Assembly: GCA_017539045.1 (NCBI GenBank)
Contig: JAFYHS010000001.1
Span: 1 to 64,000 of the forward strand
Length of the DNA: 64,000 bases
Origin: Bacteroidales bacterium
GTDB lineage: Bacteria > Bacteroidota > Bacteroidia > Bacteroidales > F082
Direction: 5' to 3'
How positions within the stretch are numbered: the first letter of the stretch is position 1; every line of letters begins with the position of its first letter. The position numbers were made by a program, and so were the translations under genes. Positions 24,367 through 33,500 of this stretch are shown in pieces. The notes under the pieces are model-generated. The model made no database searches, had not been told where the DNA came from, and saw only the letters and a program-made list of their open reading frames with translations.

Positions 24367-25551
24367 TCAATATAAAAACCCAAAATGCCATAGCGGAATG
24401 TTGTTGCCGTAGGCGAATTCAGTGTCGGCTTTCACGACATAGCCTTCTGTAGCCTGTTTGATTTGCTTCTGCCCCTTGCTTTTTCCACCCACCTCGAACG
24501 TGCGTCCATCTATCTCAAAATCGGAAACCTTGGAGGTAGTGACATTCGAAACTTGCCGCAATTGGTTGTAGAAAAATGTTTCGCGTAAGTTGCCCGACTC
24601 TGGTTTCCCATCGGCTAATAGGTAGCATAGCGACGGATTGTCGATGTAAACCTTCTCCACCTTCCCCAATGCCCTAATGCCGCCAGTGTCATCGCGCAAC
24701 TGCCCGATAAGGCCCGCTTTTTCCATATAGTACATATAATCCTTTAAAAGGAGTCTGGTGGTGTCAAGCATTTGTGAAATAGATTGATAGTTGGGCTTAA
24801 AAGGGGCGCTTTGCGAGACAATCATGAGCAAATGCTTCAGTTTGCGTGCTGTCGCCACATTCAATCCAGCATAATAAGGTATGTCGTTCTCGATGGTCTT
24901 CTCAACGATTTGCATCAAACGAAGGCGGAAGTCGCGTTCTTTCGCGAACGGATAGTATCCTGATTGGAGATATTGAAGGAACAATTGAAGCGGATATTCA
25001 ATATGTATCGCCTCATTGCCTCGCAATGCAAGCACCTCATCGAGCGAAAGAACAGGCGTGGCAATGCCATGAAACATATCAAGGTATTCGCGGAACGACA
25101 AACCTTGCATGTCGTACATGATGGCTCTACGGCTCAAGTCGTCTTGCTCGCCTTTGTCAATGTCGAGTACAGACGAGCCAGTGAACATCACATTCAAGTC
25201 GGGTCGCAGGTCATAAATCATCTTCAATTCCTTCGACCAGTCTTTATACTTATGGATTTCGTCAACGAAAAGATACTTGCCTCCTTGCTTGGCAAAAGAA
25301 GTGGCCAAATCAAACAAGCGGTGATTGGAAAAATAGAAATGGTCGCAAGTGACAAAGAGAGCCGTTTGCGGATCCAGTGCTTTCTTCATACGCTGCAACA
25401 AAAGCGTGGTCTTTCCAATACCACGCGCCCCTTTTATTCCTATCAAGCGGTTGTCCCAGTCAATCTTGTCATAAAGATACCTGACAAAAGCGGTATCCGT
25501 CAGGGACAACATAAAAAGCGATTGTTCAAAAAGTTCGTTCAGTTCCTCCAT
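24367..25551 (-). CDS. AAA_14 / DUF4143 ATPase
   Basis: This 394-aa protein has the plan of the large AAA_14-DUF4143 group. An N-terminal P-loop (IGIKGARGIGKTTLLLQ, about residue 40) is followed by Walker B and sensor segments (YLFVDEIHKYKDWSKELK and MFTGSSVLDI). A winged-helix part and a C-terminal DUF4143 domain (VEKVYIDNPSLCYLLADG, NLRETFFYNQL, then FEVGGKSKGQKQIK), related to PD-(D/E)xK folds, complete it. These proteins are common and often strain-variable; their role is not settled. ATG at 25551 is preferred to an upstream alternative because the promoter (25582-25611) lies within that extension. Base composition is closer to the host than that of its downstream neighbour. Confidence 0.9.
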   Translation of the reverse strand: MEELNELFEQSLFMLSLTDTAFVRYLYDKIDWDNRLIGIKGARGIGKTTLLLQRMKKALDPQTALFVTCDHFYFSNHRLFDLATSFAKQGGKYLFVDEIHKYKDWSKELKMIYDLRPDLNVMFTGSSVLDIDKGEQDDLSRRAIMYDMQGLSFREYLDMFHGIATPVLSLDEVLALRGNEAIHIEYPLQLFLQYLQSGYYPFAKERDFRLRLMQIVEKTIENDIPYYAGLNVATARKLKHLLMIVSQSAPFKPNYQSISQMLDTTRLLLKDYMYYMEKAGLIGQLRDDTGGIRALGKVEKVYIDNPSLCYLLADGKPESGNLRETFFYNQLRQVSNVTTSKVSDFEIDGRTFEVGGKSKGQKQIKQATEGYVVKADTEFAYGNNIPLWHFGFLY

Positions 25552-25581
25552 ATTTGCATTGCTTTTGTGACTATTCGTGTG

Positions 25582-25611
25582 CAAAGATACACAAAATGTA
25601 CTTTCCAACAA
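25582..25611 (-). promoter_or_regulatory. Promoter of the AAA_14 ATPase gene
   Basis: On the minus strand TTG (25609-25611) and TATCTTTG (25582-25589) are separated by exactly 19 bases, matching the Bacteroidota -33/-7 arrangement. It places the start of translation at 25551. Confidence 0.7.
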
Positions 25612-25656
25612 CCATTTTTCTCAAAAAAATGTTTGTTGCAAGGTACAATTCAACAA

Positions 25657-25684
25657 AAAAGTGTGCTCCATGGAGCACACTTTT
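25657..25684 (-). terminator. Intrinsic terminator of the etf-acyl-CoA dehydrogenase operon
   Basis: A perfect 28-base palindrome (each half AAAAGTGTGCTCCA) lies 20 bases after the dehydrogenase stop and is followed on the minus strand by more T residues. Confidence 0.8.
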
Positions 25685-25704
25685 CAATTATTTAAAACTA
25701 ATGA

Positions 25705-27432
25705 TTACTCAGCGACCTCAGCAGCCTTTGCCCTAAAGTTCACCAAATCTTCCTCGATGAAGTTCTTCACATAGACGCTCTTGCCGATGACGTCTTCCTC
25801 AGCGGCGTGGACGTAGACGTTGGCCGACTGGGTGAAGAGATGCGGAGCGTGGGTGGCGTCGTCCAAGATGAGCAACGACATCATGATGTCGCCAGTCATG
25901 TCGTAGAGACGGCGGGCCAAGAAGTCCTGAACCTCTTGGTTGTTGGCAGCCTTCACGTAGTTGATGCTCTGCTCGTAGAGTTCCACAAGGGTACGGACCG
26001 TGTTCTGCAAGGGCTTCAAATCCTCGGAGACTTCGTTCTCCAACATTTCCTTCATGATGGTGAGGTAGGTGCCGTTGGTGATGTAACGGATAGCAGCCAC
26101 CACCTGAAGTTGCGTCGTGCCTTCATAAATCGAGAAGATACGGGCATCGCGGTAGAGGCGCTGACACTTGTATTCCATGATGAAGCCTGAACCGCCATGG
26201 ATGCTGATGGCATCGTAGGCGTTTTGGTTGGCATACTCAGAGTTCATGCCCTTGGCCAAAGGCGTGAAGGCATCGGCGAGACGCGAGTACTTCTTGCACT
26301 CAGCACGCTCCTCGGGCGTCAGCGGACGCTCGCGCTGGATGTCTTCAAGGCACTTGTAGATGTCGACATAACGGGCAGTCATGTAGAGCAACGAACGACC
26401 TGCGTCGATCTTGGCCTTCATGCGCGAAAGCATGTCGTAAACGGCGGGGAATTCGATAATCTTCTTGTGGAACTGCTGGCGCTCGCTGGCATACTTCAAA
26501 GCCTCGTTGTAAGCCTCTTGTCCCAGACCCACTGACTGTGCAGCGATACCCAAACGGGCGCTGTTCATCAGAGCCATGACGTACTTGATAAGGCCCAGAC
26601 GGGTCTCACCGCAGAGTTCAGCCTTGGCGTTCTTGTAGGTCAACTCGCAGGTAGGCGAGCCGTGGATACCGAGCTTATGCTCGATGTGGCGCACGTTGAC
26701 ACCGCCCTGACGCTTGTCGTAGATGAACATCGACAGGCCGCGGCCGTCCTTGGTACCTTCCTCGGAACGGGCCAGCACGAGGTGGATGTTTGAGTCACCA
26801 TTGGTGATGAAACGTTTCACGCCGTTGAGGAGATAGCAGCCATCCTTTTCACTATAGGTGGCCTTCAGCATGACACTTTGCAGGTCGGAACCGGCATCGG
26901 GCTCGGTGAGGTCCATCGACATGGTCTCGCCAGCACACACGCGCGGAATGTATTTCTTGCGCTGCTCCTCATTGCCGAATTCATACAAGGTGTCAATGCA
27001 CGACTGCAGCGACCATATGTTCTGGAAACCGGCATCGGCAGAGGCCACCATCTCGCTCAACATAGAGAAGACAGTGATGGGCAGGTTCAAGCCGTTGTAA
27101 CGGCGCGGCATGGAAACGCCCCAGAGACCGCCTTTGGTGCAGGCATCGAGATTTTCCTTGGTCTTGGAGGCATAGATCATACGGCCATTTTCCAAATGCG
27201 GACCTTCGAGGTCGACGCTCTCGGAATTGGGTTCGATGATGTTGGCAGTGATGTCACCCGTGATGTCGAGCACACGGCGGTAGTTCTCCATCGCGTCTTC
27301 GTAGTCGACGGGAGCATCTTCGTAGGTATCCTTATCCGCAAAATTGCGTTCCTTCAGCTCGACGATACGCTTCATCAGCGGGTGGTCGAGGTAGAATTGC
27401 AGGTTCGGGTTGTCGTTATAATAGTTTGCCAT
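25705..27432 (-). CDS. Acyl-CoA dehydrogenase, long type
   Basis: This FAD enzyme oxidises acyl-CoA to enoyl-CoA, or works in reverse, passing electrons to an Etf. At 575 aa it is much longer than the usual about 380 aa and has an N-terminal extension and an extra C-terminal helical domain. Core motifs are present: MDLTEPDAGSDLQ, RFITNGDSNIH, GSPTCELTY, and IYEGTTQLQ with the catalytic Glu. It is the last gene of an etfB-etfA-dehydrogenase operon, two bases after etfA, so the Etf encoded here is its electron partner. In anaerobes such a set can serve crotonyl-CoA reduction, but the substrate chain length cannot be read from sequence. Confidence 0.95.
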   Translation of the reverse strand: MANYYNDNPNLQFYLDHPLMKRIVELKERNFADKDTYEDAPVDYEDAMENYRRVLDITGDITANIIEPNSESVDLEGPHLENGRMIYASKTKENLDACTKGGLWGVSMPRRYNGLNLPITVFSMLSEMVASADAGFQNIWSLQSCIDTLYEFGNEEQRKKYIPRVCAGETMSMDLTEPDAGSDLQSVMLKATYSEKDGCYLLNGVKRFITNGDSNIHLVLARSEEGTKDGRGLSMFIYDKRQGGVNVRHIEHKLGIHGSPTCELTYKNAKAELCGETRLGLIKYVMALMNSARLGIAAQSVGLGQEAYNEALKYASERQQFHKKIIEFPAVYDMLSRMKAKIDAGRSLLYMTARYVDIYKCLEDIQRERPLTPEERAECKKYSRLADAFTPLAKGMNSEYANQNAYDAISIHGGSGFIMEYKCQRLYRDARIFSIYEGTTQLQVVAAIRYITNGTYLTIMKEMLENEVSEDLKPLQNTVRTLVELYEQSINYVKAANNQEVQDFLARRLYDMTGDIMMSLLILDDATHAPHLFTQSANVYVHAAEEDVIGKSVYVKNFIEEDLVNFRAKAAEVAE

Positions 27433-27434
27433 GA

Positions 27435-28457
27435 TTACTTCGAGTTTTGTTTGTAATACTTAATCAACTTCGGGACGACTTCCTCAACGGTACCGACAAT
27501 GACATAGTCAGCAATACGGTTGATCGGCGCATCGGGGTCGCTGTTCACCGAGATGATGATCTTGGAGTCCTGCATACCGGCGATGTGTTGGATCTGGCCG
27601 CTGATACCGCAGGCGATATACACCTTGGGGTGCACTGTGACACCCGTCTGACCGATCTGGCGGTCGGTGTCGCAGAAGCCCGCATCGACGGCGGCACGCG
27701 AGGCACCGACTTCGCCGTGGAGCACCTTGGCGAGTTCAAACAGCATATCGAAGCCTTCCTTCGAGCCCATGCCGTAGCCACCAGCCACCACGATGGGTGA
27801 GCCTTTCAGGTTGTGTTTGGCAGCCTCCACATGGTGGTCGAGGACCTTCACAACGTATGCCTCGGGCGAGACAAACTTGCTCACCTCAGGATAAACGACT
27901 TCGTTCTTGGCCTTACCTTCGTATATGGCTTTCTGCATCACGCCTGAGCGGACAGTGGCCATCTGCGGACGGTGGTCGGGGTTGACGATGGTCGCCACGA
28001 TATTGCCACCGAAAGCAGGACGAATCTGATAGAGCAGGTTGTCGTAGTGCTTCTTCGTCTTGACGTCGTCGAAGTCACCGATTTCGAGTTGGGTGCAGTC
28101 GGCGGTGAGGCCGCTGGTCAGTGAGGAGCTGACGCGCGGACCGAGGTCGCGACCGATGACGGTGGCGCCCATCAGGCAAATCTGCGGTTGTTCCTCCTTG
28201 AAGAGGTTGACGAGGATATCGGTGTGGGGTGCAGAGGTGTAAGGGAACAAGCCCTCGCCGTCGAAGGCGAACAGCTTATCCACGCCGTAAGGCAGGATTT
28301 GGTCTTCCACCTTGCCCTTGATGCCCGTGCCAGCCACAACGGCGTGCAATTCCACGCCTAGCTGGTCGGCCAGTTTACGCCCTTTGGTGAGCAACTCCTG
28401 GGAGACTTCGGCCACCTGAGTGCCTTCGGTCTCGATATATACAAATACGTTGTTCAT
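27435..28457 (-). CDS. etfA: Electron transfer flavoprotein alpha subunit
   Basis: EtfA (FixB) carries FAD and moves electrons between the dehydrogenase and another carrier. This 340-aa protein has the N-terminal Etf domain and the C-terminal FAD-binding region: GASRAAVDAGFCDTDRQIGQTG (as GASRAAVDAG then RQIGQTG), VHPKVYIACGISGQIQH and VNSDPDAPINRIADYVIVG. It shares one base with etfB (stop/start TAATG-type junction at 28457) and sits two bases before the dehydrogenase. The gene order implies a dedicated electron route. Whether the pair bifurcates electrons to ferredoxin and NADH is not shown here. Confidence 0.96.
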   Translation of the reverse strand: MNNVFVYIETEGTQVAEVSQELLTKGRKLADQLGVELHAVVAGTGIKGKVEDQILPYGVDKLFAFDGEGLFPYTSAPHTDILVNLFKEEQPQICLMGATVIGRDLGPRVSSSLTSGLTADCTQLEIGDFDDVKTKKHYDNLLYQIRPAFGGNIVATIVNPDHRPQMATVRSGVMQKAIYEGKAKNEVVYPEVSKFVSPEAYVVKVLDHHVEAAKHNLKGSPIVVAGGYGMGSKEGFDMLFELAKVLHGEVGASRAAVDAGFCDTDRQIGQTGVTVHPKVYIACGISGQIQHIAGMQDSKIIISVNSDPDAPINRIADYVIVGTVEEVVPKLIKYYKQNSK

Positions 28458-29332
28458 TATCCGATAATCTTTTCGTCCAACAATTCTTTAATCAATCCTT
28501 CCACATCGGCATCGCTGGCGGTGAGGGTCTTGCTCTCCTTGGCCTGGAAGACGATGTTCTGCACGGTTTTCACCTTGGTGGGACTACCAGAGAGGCCACA
28601 CTGGTTGGGGTCGCCATCCACATCAGCCACGCTCCACTGGTTAAGGTTGAGGTAGTCGCGGCTGGCATAGAGGTCGGCGCGAGGATCTTCGGGCTGACGC
28701 TCCAGCGGGCATGAGGCATACTTGTATTTCATCACCAACTTGGCGTTGCAGGGACGGCAGGGAGCGGCGCTACCGTTGACGGTAATCACACAGGGCAATG
28801 GCACTTCAACAGTCTCCACGCCACCGTCGATATGGCGGCGGATGGTGGCGATGTCGTTTTCAATCTTGAGGATTTCCTCGGCGTATGTCACTTGGTTGAG
28901 ACCCAATTTCTGGGCCACTTGGGGACCCACTTGGGCGGTGTCGCCGTCGATGGCCTGACGACCTCCGATGACGATGTCGACATCGCCAATCTTCTTGATG
29001 GCGGTGGCGAGGGCATACGAAGTGGCGAGGGTGTCGGCGCCTGCGAAGAGGCGGTCGGTGAGCAGCCAGCCCGTGTCGGCGCCACGGAAGAGGCCTTGGC
29101 GGATGATCTCGCCTGCACGCGGCGGGCCCATAGTGAGCACGCCGACGGTGCTGCCTGGATTCTGCTCCTTGAGGCGCAGGGCCTGTTCAAGGGCGTTCAG
29201 GTCTTCGGGGTTGAAGATGGCGGGCAGGGCGGCGCGGTTGACGGTGCCTTCCGGCGTCATGGCGTCTTTGCCCACATTACGCGTATCGGGCACCTGCTTG
29301 GCAAGCACCACGATTTTCAATGGTTTGGTCAT
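28457..29332 (-). CDS. etfB: Electron transfer flavoprotein beta subunit
   Basis: EtfB (FixA) forms a heterodimer with EtfA. The 291-aa protein has the expected features: KIVVLAKQVPDT at the N terminus, NPEDLNALEQALRLKE, the TMGPPRAGEIIRQGLFRGAD segment in the nucleotide-binding part, and GRQAIDGDTAQVGPQVA. It is some 30 residues longer than the about 260 aa of mitochondrial-type EtfB, as is common in anaerobes. The first gene of its operon, it has a TACCTTTG box at 29365-29372. The divergent hydE promoter lies just beyond, so both are controlled from about 85 bases. Confidence 0.95.
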   Translation of the reverse strand: MTKPLKIVVLAKQVPDTRNVGKDAMTPEGTVNRAALPAIFNPEDLNALEQALRLKEQNPGSTVGVLTMGPPRAGEIIRQGLFRGADTGWLLTDRLFAGADTLATSYALATAIKKIGDVDIVIGGRQAIDGDTAQVGPQVAQKLGLNQVTYAEEILKIENDIATIRRHIDGGVETVEVPLPCVITVNGSAAPCRPCNAKLVMKYKYASCPLERQPEDPRADLYASRDYLNLNQWSVADVDGDPNQCGLSGSPTKVKTVQNIVFQAKESKTLTASDADVEGLIKELLDEKIIG

Positions 29333-29364
29333 AAAATAAAATTTCTCGTTTTCAAAATCGGCGG

Positions 29365-29401
29365 CAAAGGTACGACATTTTTTTGGAAATCATTACTTTT
29401 G
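29365..29401. promoter_or_regulatory. Divergent -7 boxes for etfB and hydE
   Basis: TACCTTTG on the minus strand (29365-29372) faces etfB, and TACTTTTG on the plus strand (29394-29401) faces hydE. The compact layout suggests the two transcripts could share regulation. Clear -33 elements are lacking. Confidence 0.5.
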
Positions 29402-29417
29402 CGGCAAATTTCAAACA

Positions 29418-30524
29418 ATGTCAATCTCCGAAATCCTAAATAAAGTCGGCCCTTCGACGAGCTCAGAGACCTTCACGCATGAGGAAATCAAACTCCTCCT
29501 CGCTGCCGAAGGCGACGACAAGAAGCTTTTGTTCGACAAGGCTTTGCAGACCAAGTTGGCGCATCTGGACAACTACGTCCACCTGCGCGGGCTGATTGAA
29601 TACAGCAACATCTGCACAAAGTATTGCCTCTATTGCGGTGTGCGCTGCAAGAACCTGAAGGTGGAACGCTACACGCTCAGCGACGAGGAAGTCATTGAAT
29701 GTGCCAAACTAGCACATGAGTTGGGCTATGGCTCGGTGGCACTGCAAAGCGGCGAGAGAAGTGATAAGGCTTTTGTGGACAAGATCACCAATTTGGTCAA
29801 GGAAATCAAGAAGATAGACAACGGAAGTTTAGGTGTCACGCTATCATTGGGCGAACAGACCGAAGAGACCTATCGTCGTTGGTTTGAGGCAGGCGCGCAT
29901 CGTTACCTGCTCCGCATCGAGGCCTCCAACGAAGACTTATATTATAAGATTCACCCACACGATGCCAAACACGACTTCAAGCAACGTCTGTCCTGCATTG
30001 ACAGTCTATTAAAAATCGGTTACCAAACTGGCACTGGCGTAATGGTTGGCCTGCCTTTCCAAACTCTTGACGACCTCGCCGACGATCTGTTGTTCTTCAA
30101 GCAAAAGGATGTGGCCATGGTCGGCATGGGACCCTTCATCCCCCACCCCGACACACCTTTGTGGCAATACAGAGACCAAATCCCGTCTGCCGAGGAACGC
30201 ATGGAGCTGACCTTGAAGATGATCGCCATCCTCCGACTGATGATGCCCGAAATCAATATGGTGGCCGCCACCGCCAACCAGACTGTCGACCCGCAAGGAC
30301 GAGAGAAGGCTATCCTTGCCGGAGCCAACGTCATCATGCCCAACCTCACGCCCAACGAGTTCCGCGAGAACTACCTCATCTACCCCGACAAGGCCTGCGT
30401 AAAAGACAAGCCTGACGAGTGCCATAGCTGCCTCGACGTACGTCTCGCAGCCATCGGACACAAGGTTTTATACAACGCCTGGGGCGACTCGGTGGCGTTT
30501 ACACGGAAAAATGCTCCAAAATGA
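29418..30524 (+). CDS. hydE: [FeFe]-hydrogenase maturase HydE
   Basis: HydE is a radical SAM enzyme that helps build the organometallic part of the H-cluster. This 368-aa protein has the cluster motif C66-TKY-C70-LY-C73 after RGLIEYSN, the segment GSVALQSGERSD, and MVGLPFQTLDDLADDLLF in the barrel. A biotin-synthase-like C-terminal region, NLTPNEFRENYLIYPDKAC, follows. HydE implies that the genome also encodes HydF, HydG and a [FeFe]-hydrogenase elsewhere; none is in this window. It is monocistronic here and diverges from the Etf operon. Confidence 0.94.
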   Translation: MSISEILNKVGPSTSSETFTHEEIKLLLAAEGDDKKLLFDKALQTKLAHLDNYVHLRGLIEYSNICTKYCLYCGVRCKNLKVERYTLSDEEVIECAKLAHELGYGSVALQSGERSDKAFVDKITNLVKEIKKIDNGSLGVTLSLGEQTEETYRRWFEAGAHRYLLRIEASNEDLYYKIHPHDAKHDFKQRLSCIDSLLKIGYQTGTGVMVGLPFQTLDDLADDLLFFKQKDVAMVGMGPFIPHPDTPLWQYRDQIPSAEERMELTLKMIAILRLMMPEINMVAATANQTVDPQGREKAILAGANVIMPNLTPNEFRENYLIYPDKACVKDKPDECHSCLDVRLAAIGHKVLYNAWGDSVAFTRKNAPK

Positions 30525-30545
30525 CGGTCATTCCGGAAAAATCAC

Positions 30546-30553
30546 TATTTTTG
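30546..30553 (+). promoter_or_regulatory. -7 box of the T9SS protease gene
   Basis: Reads TATTTTTG, 39 bases before the ATG at 30593. Confidence 0.45.
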
Positions 30554-30592
30554 CCTTTTTAAACCCACATCAAAATCAACATTCATTTTACT

Positions 30593-33500
30593 ATGAGAAA
30601 ACATATCCTAACCGCCCTGCTCGTCATGCTTACCGTAGTGACTTTCGGTCAGCAGTGGGTCGCCATCAAGAGCGATGCCCCGAGCACCATCCAGACGACT
30701 TTGGTAGCCTCTTCCGAGAACCAAATCACCGTCAACATGCAAGTCCCGGGCTTCTACACCTTCGAGGTGACCACGCCTCGTGGCGAAGCCAATATCATCT
30801 CGGTTCCGCGCACCGTCAGCACCGCTGCCGCCGGCGAGCCCAACCTCCCCATGATTGCCGTTCCGGCCATCATCGGCGACCAACAGCATTACAGCATCCG
30901 CCTCATTGATGCGCAATACACCGACTACCAAATCGAGGTCGCACCATCAAAAGGTGACTTCCCGCGCAGCATCAATCCTGACGATGTGCCTTACACCTAT
31001 GGTGAAGCCTATTCCACGGACGCCTTCTTCCCCGCCGAGAATGTGGGTCTCTACGATCCATACATCTTGCGTGACTTCCGCGGTCAGAACATGGTGTTTT
31101 ATCCCTTCGCCTACAACCCCATCACGCACACCTTGCGCGTGTACTACAACATGACTGTTGAGATGTACAGCGACGGCCAACTCGGCGAAAACACCCTCAG
31201 CCGCCGTTCCTCTGAGGTGAGGATGGATCCCGAATTTGGTGCCTTGTACCAAAACCACTTCATCAACTACAGCGAAGGCCTGAGCAAATACAACGCCGTC
31301 GACGAGACAGGTGAACTGCTCATCATCTGCCACGATGCCTTCATGGATGCCATGCAGCCTTTCGTCAACTGGAAGAAACAGATCGGCAGACCCGTTACAA
31401 TGGTGGGCACCTCCGTTACCGGTTTTACCAGCGATGCCGTCAAATCCTACATCCAAAGCCAATACAACAGCAACCCCAACATCAGCCACATCCTGCTCGT
31501 GGGCGACAATGCTCAAGTGCAGAGTTACTTTACCGCTGCTGGAGGCTACTCTGGCCGTACTGACCAGTTTTTCGGACAATTAGTTGGCAATGACTACTAC
31601 AACGATGTCATCGTTGGACGTTTCTCAGCCGAGAACGCCGACCATGTCACCACTCAGGTTGACAAGGTGATCCACTACGAAAGAGACGTCACCGCCGCCG
31701 ACACCTGGCTCTCGATCGGACAAGGTGTTTCAAAGAACGAAGGTGCAGGCAGTGGCCACTTTGGTGAGGCTGACTACCAACACATCGACTACATTAGAGA
31801 CACGCTGTTGCACTACAATTACACCAGCATCCATCGTGATTACCAGAACGTACAAGGTGTTTCGTCGAGCGCGGCCATCATCAGCCAGCACATCAACGAA
31901 GGTGTAAGCATCATCAACTACTGCAACCACGGTTCACCGACAAGTTGGGGTGTATTCAGCTATACCAACTCGCACGTTAACGCCCTGACAAACGACAACA
32001 AGTTGCCTTTCATCTGGTCAGTGGCTTGCAACAACGGACAACTTGACTATTCGCAACCCTGCTTCGCTGAGGCTTGGATGCGTGCCACCAACAACAGCAC
32101 TGGTGCACCTACCGGAGCTATCGGCGGCATGTTCAGCTACATCTCACAACCTTGGCAGCCGCCTATGTACGGTCAGGATGAGATGAACAACGTCCTTACG
32201 GAACACAGAAGCATCAAGCGTACCCTCGGTGGCATTTCGACCGACGGCAACATGAAGATTCTTGACCAATACAACTCGAATGGTCAAGGTTTGGCCACCT
32301 ATCAGTTCTGGCTCCTCTTCGGTGACCCGACCCTCACCGTGCGTAACATGACGCCCGCCAACATGAATGTGACCCACGCCTCCTCGATGAGCAGCAGCGC
32401 AACCACGTTCACCGTCAATGCCACCAACGGCAACGGTGCCTTGGCCACTTTGACTCGTAACAACGAGATCATGGGCTCAGCCACCATCAACAATGGCACC
32501 GCCAACATCACCTTCACCGCTCCTGGAACGACGGGCACCGCCACGTTGACCGTGTTCGGCTACAACAAGATCACCTACATCGCCACCATCCAAATCACTG
32601 GAGGCGGTACGCAACAATACACCGTTAACGTTTCGGCCAACCCGACCATCGGCGGCTCTGTCGCTGGCGGCGGCACTTACAACCAAGGTCAGTCGTGCAC
32701 AGTGACTGCCACACCCAATGCAGGCTACACCTTCACCAACTGGACCGAGAACGGCAATGTGGTCTCGACCAACAGAAACTACACTTTCACTGTCACTGGC
32801 AACCGCACTCTGGTGGCTAACTTCCAAGCCCAGCCGCAGAACTACACCGTGACCGTGTCGGCCAACCCGACCAATGTTGGCAGCGTCGCTGGCGGCGGCA
32901 CGTATCAACAAGGACAATCCTGCACCGTCACCGCGTCGGCCAACACCGGTTACGCTTTTGCCAATTGGACTGAAAACGGCAATGTGGTCTCCACACAAGC
33001 CAACTACACCTTCACCGTGAATGGCAACCGCACCTTAGTGGCCAACTTCACCCCGCAGCAATACACCATCACTGCTACGGCTGATCCTGTCAATGGTGGT
33101 AACGTCACTGGTGGCGGCACCTTCAATTATGGAAACAGCTGCACGCTGAGCGCCACTCCTGCTACAGGCTACAACTTCGTCCGCTGGACCAAGAACGGGC
33201 AACAGGTCAGCACCAACGCCACCTACACCTTCAGCGTCACCGAATCGGCGGCATTCGTGGCACAATTCCAACTGCAAAGCTGCGCTATCTTTGTGTCGGC
33301 TTATCCTGTTGAAGGCGGAACTACCACAGGAGGAGGCTCCTACCTCTACGGAGATAACATTACTGTGACGGCCACGGCCAACGAAGGATACAATTTCATC
33401 AGTTGGGTTGAGGGCGACAATGTGGTTTCGGCCGAAGCCAACTACAGCTTTACCGTGACGGGCAACCGTTCCTTGACGGCCAACTTCGAGTTGCAGACCT

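Noticed and set aside
25657..25684. Perfect palindrome as a protein-binding operator
   Set aside because: It lies 20 bases after a stop codon and is followed by T residues on that strand, so a terminator is the simpler reading.
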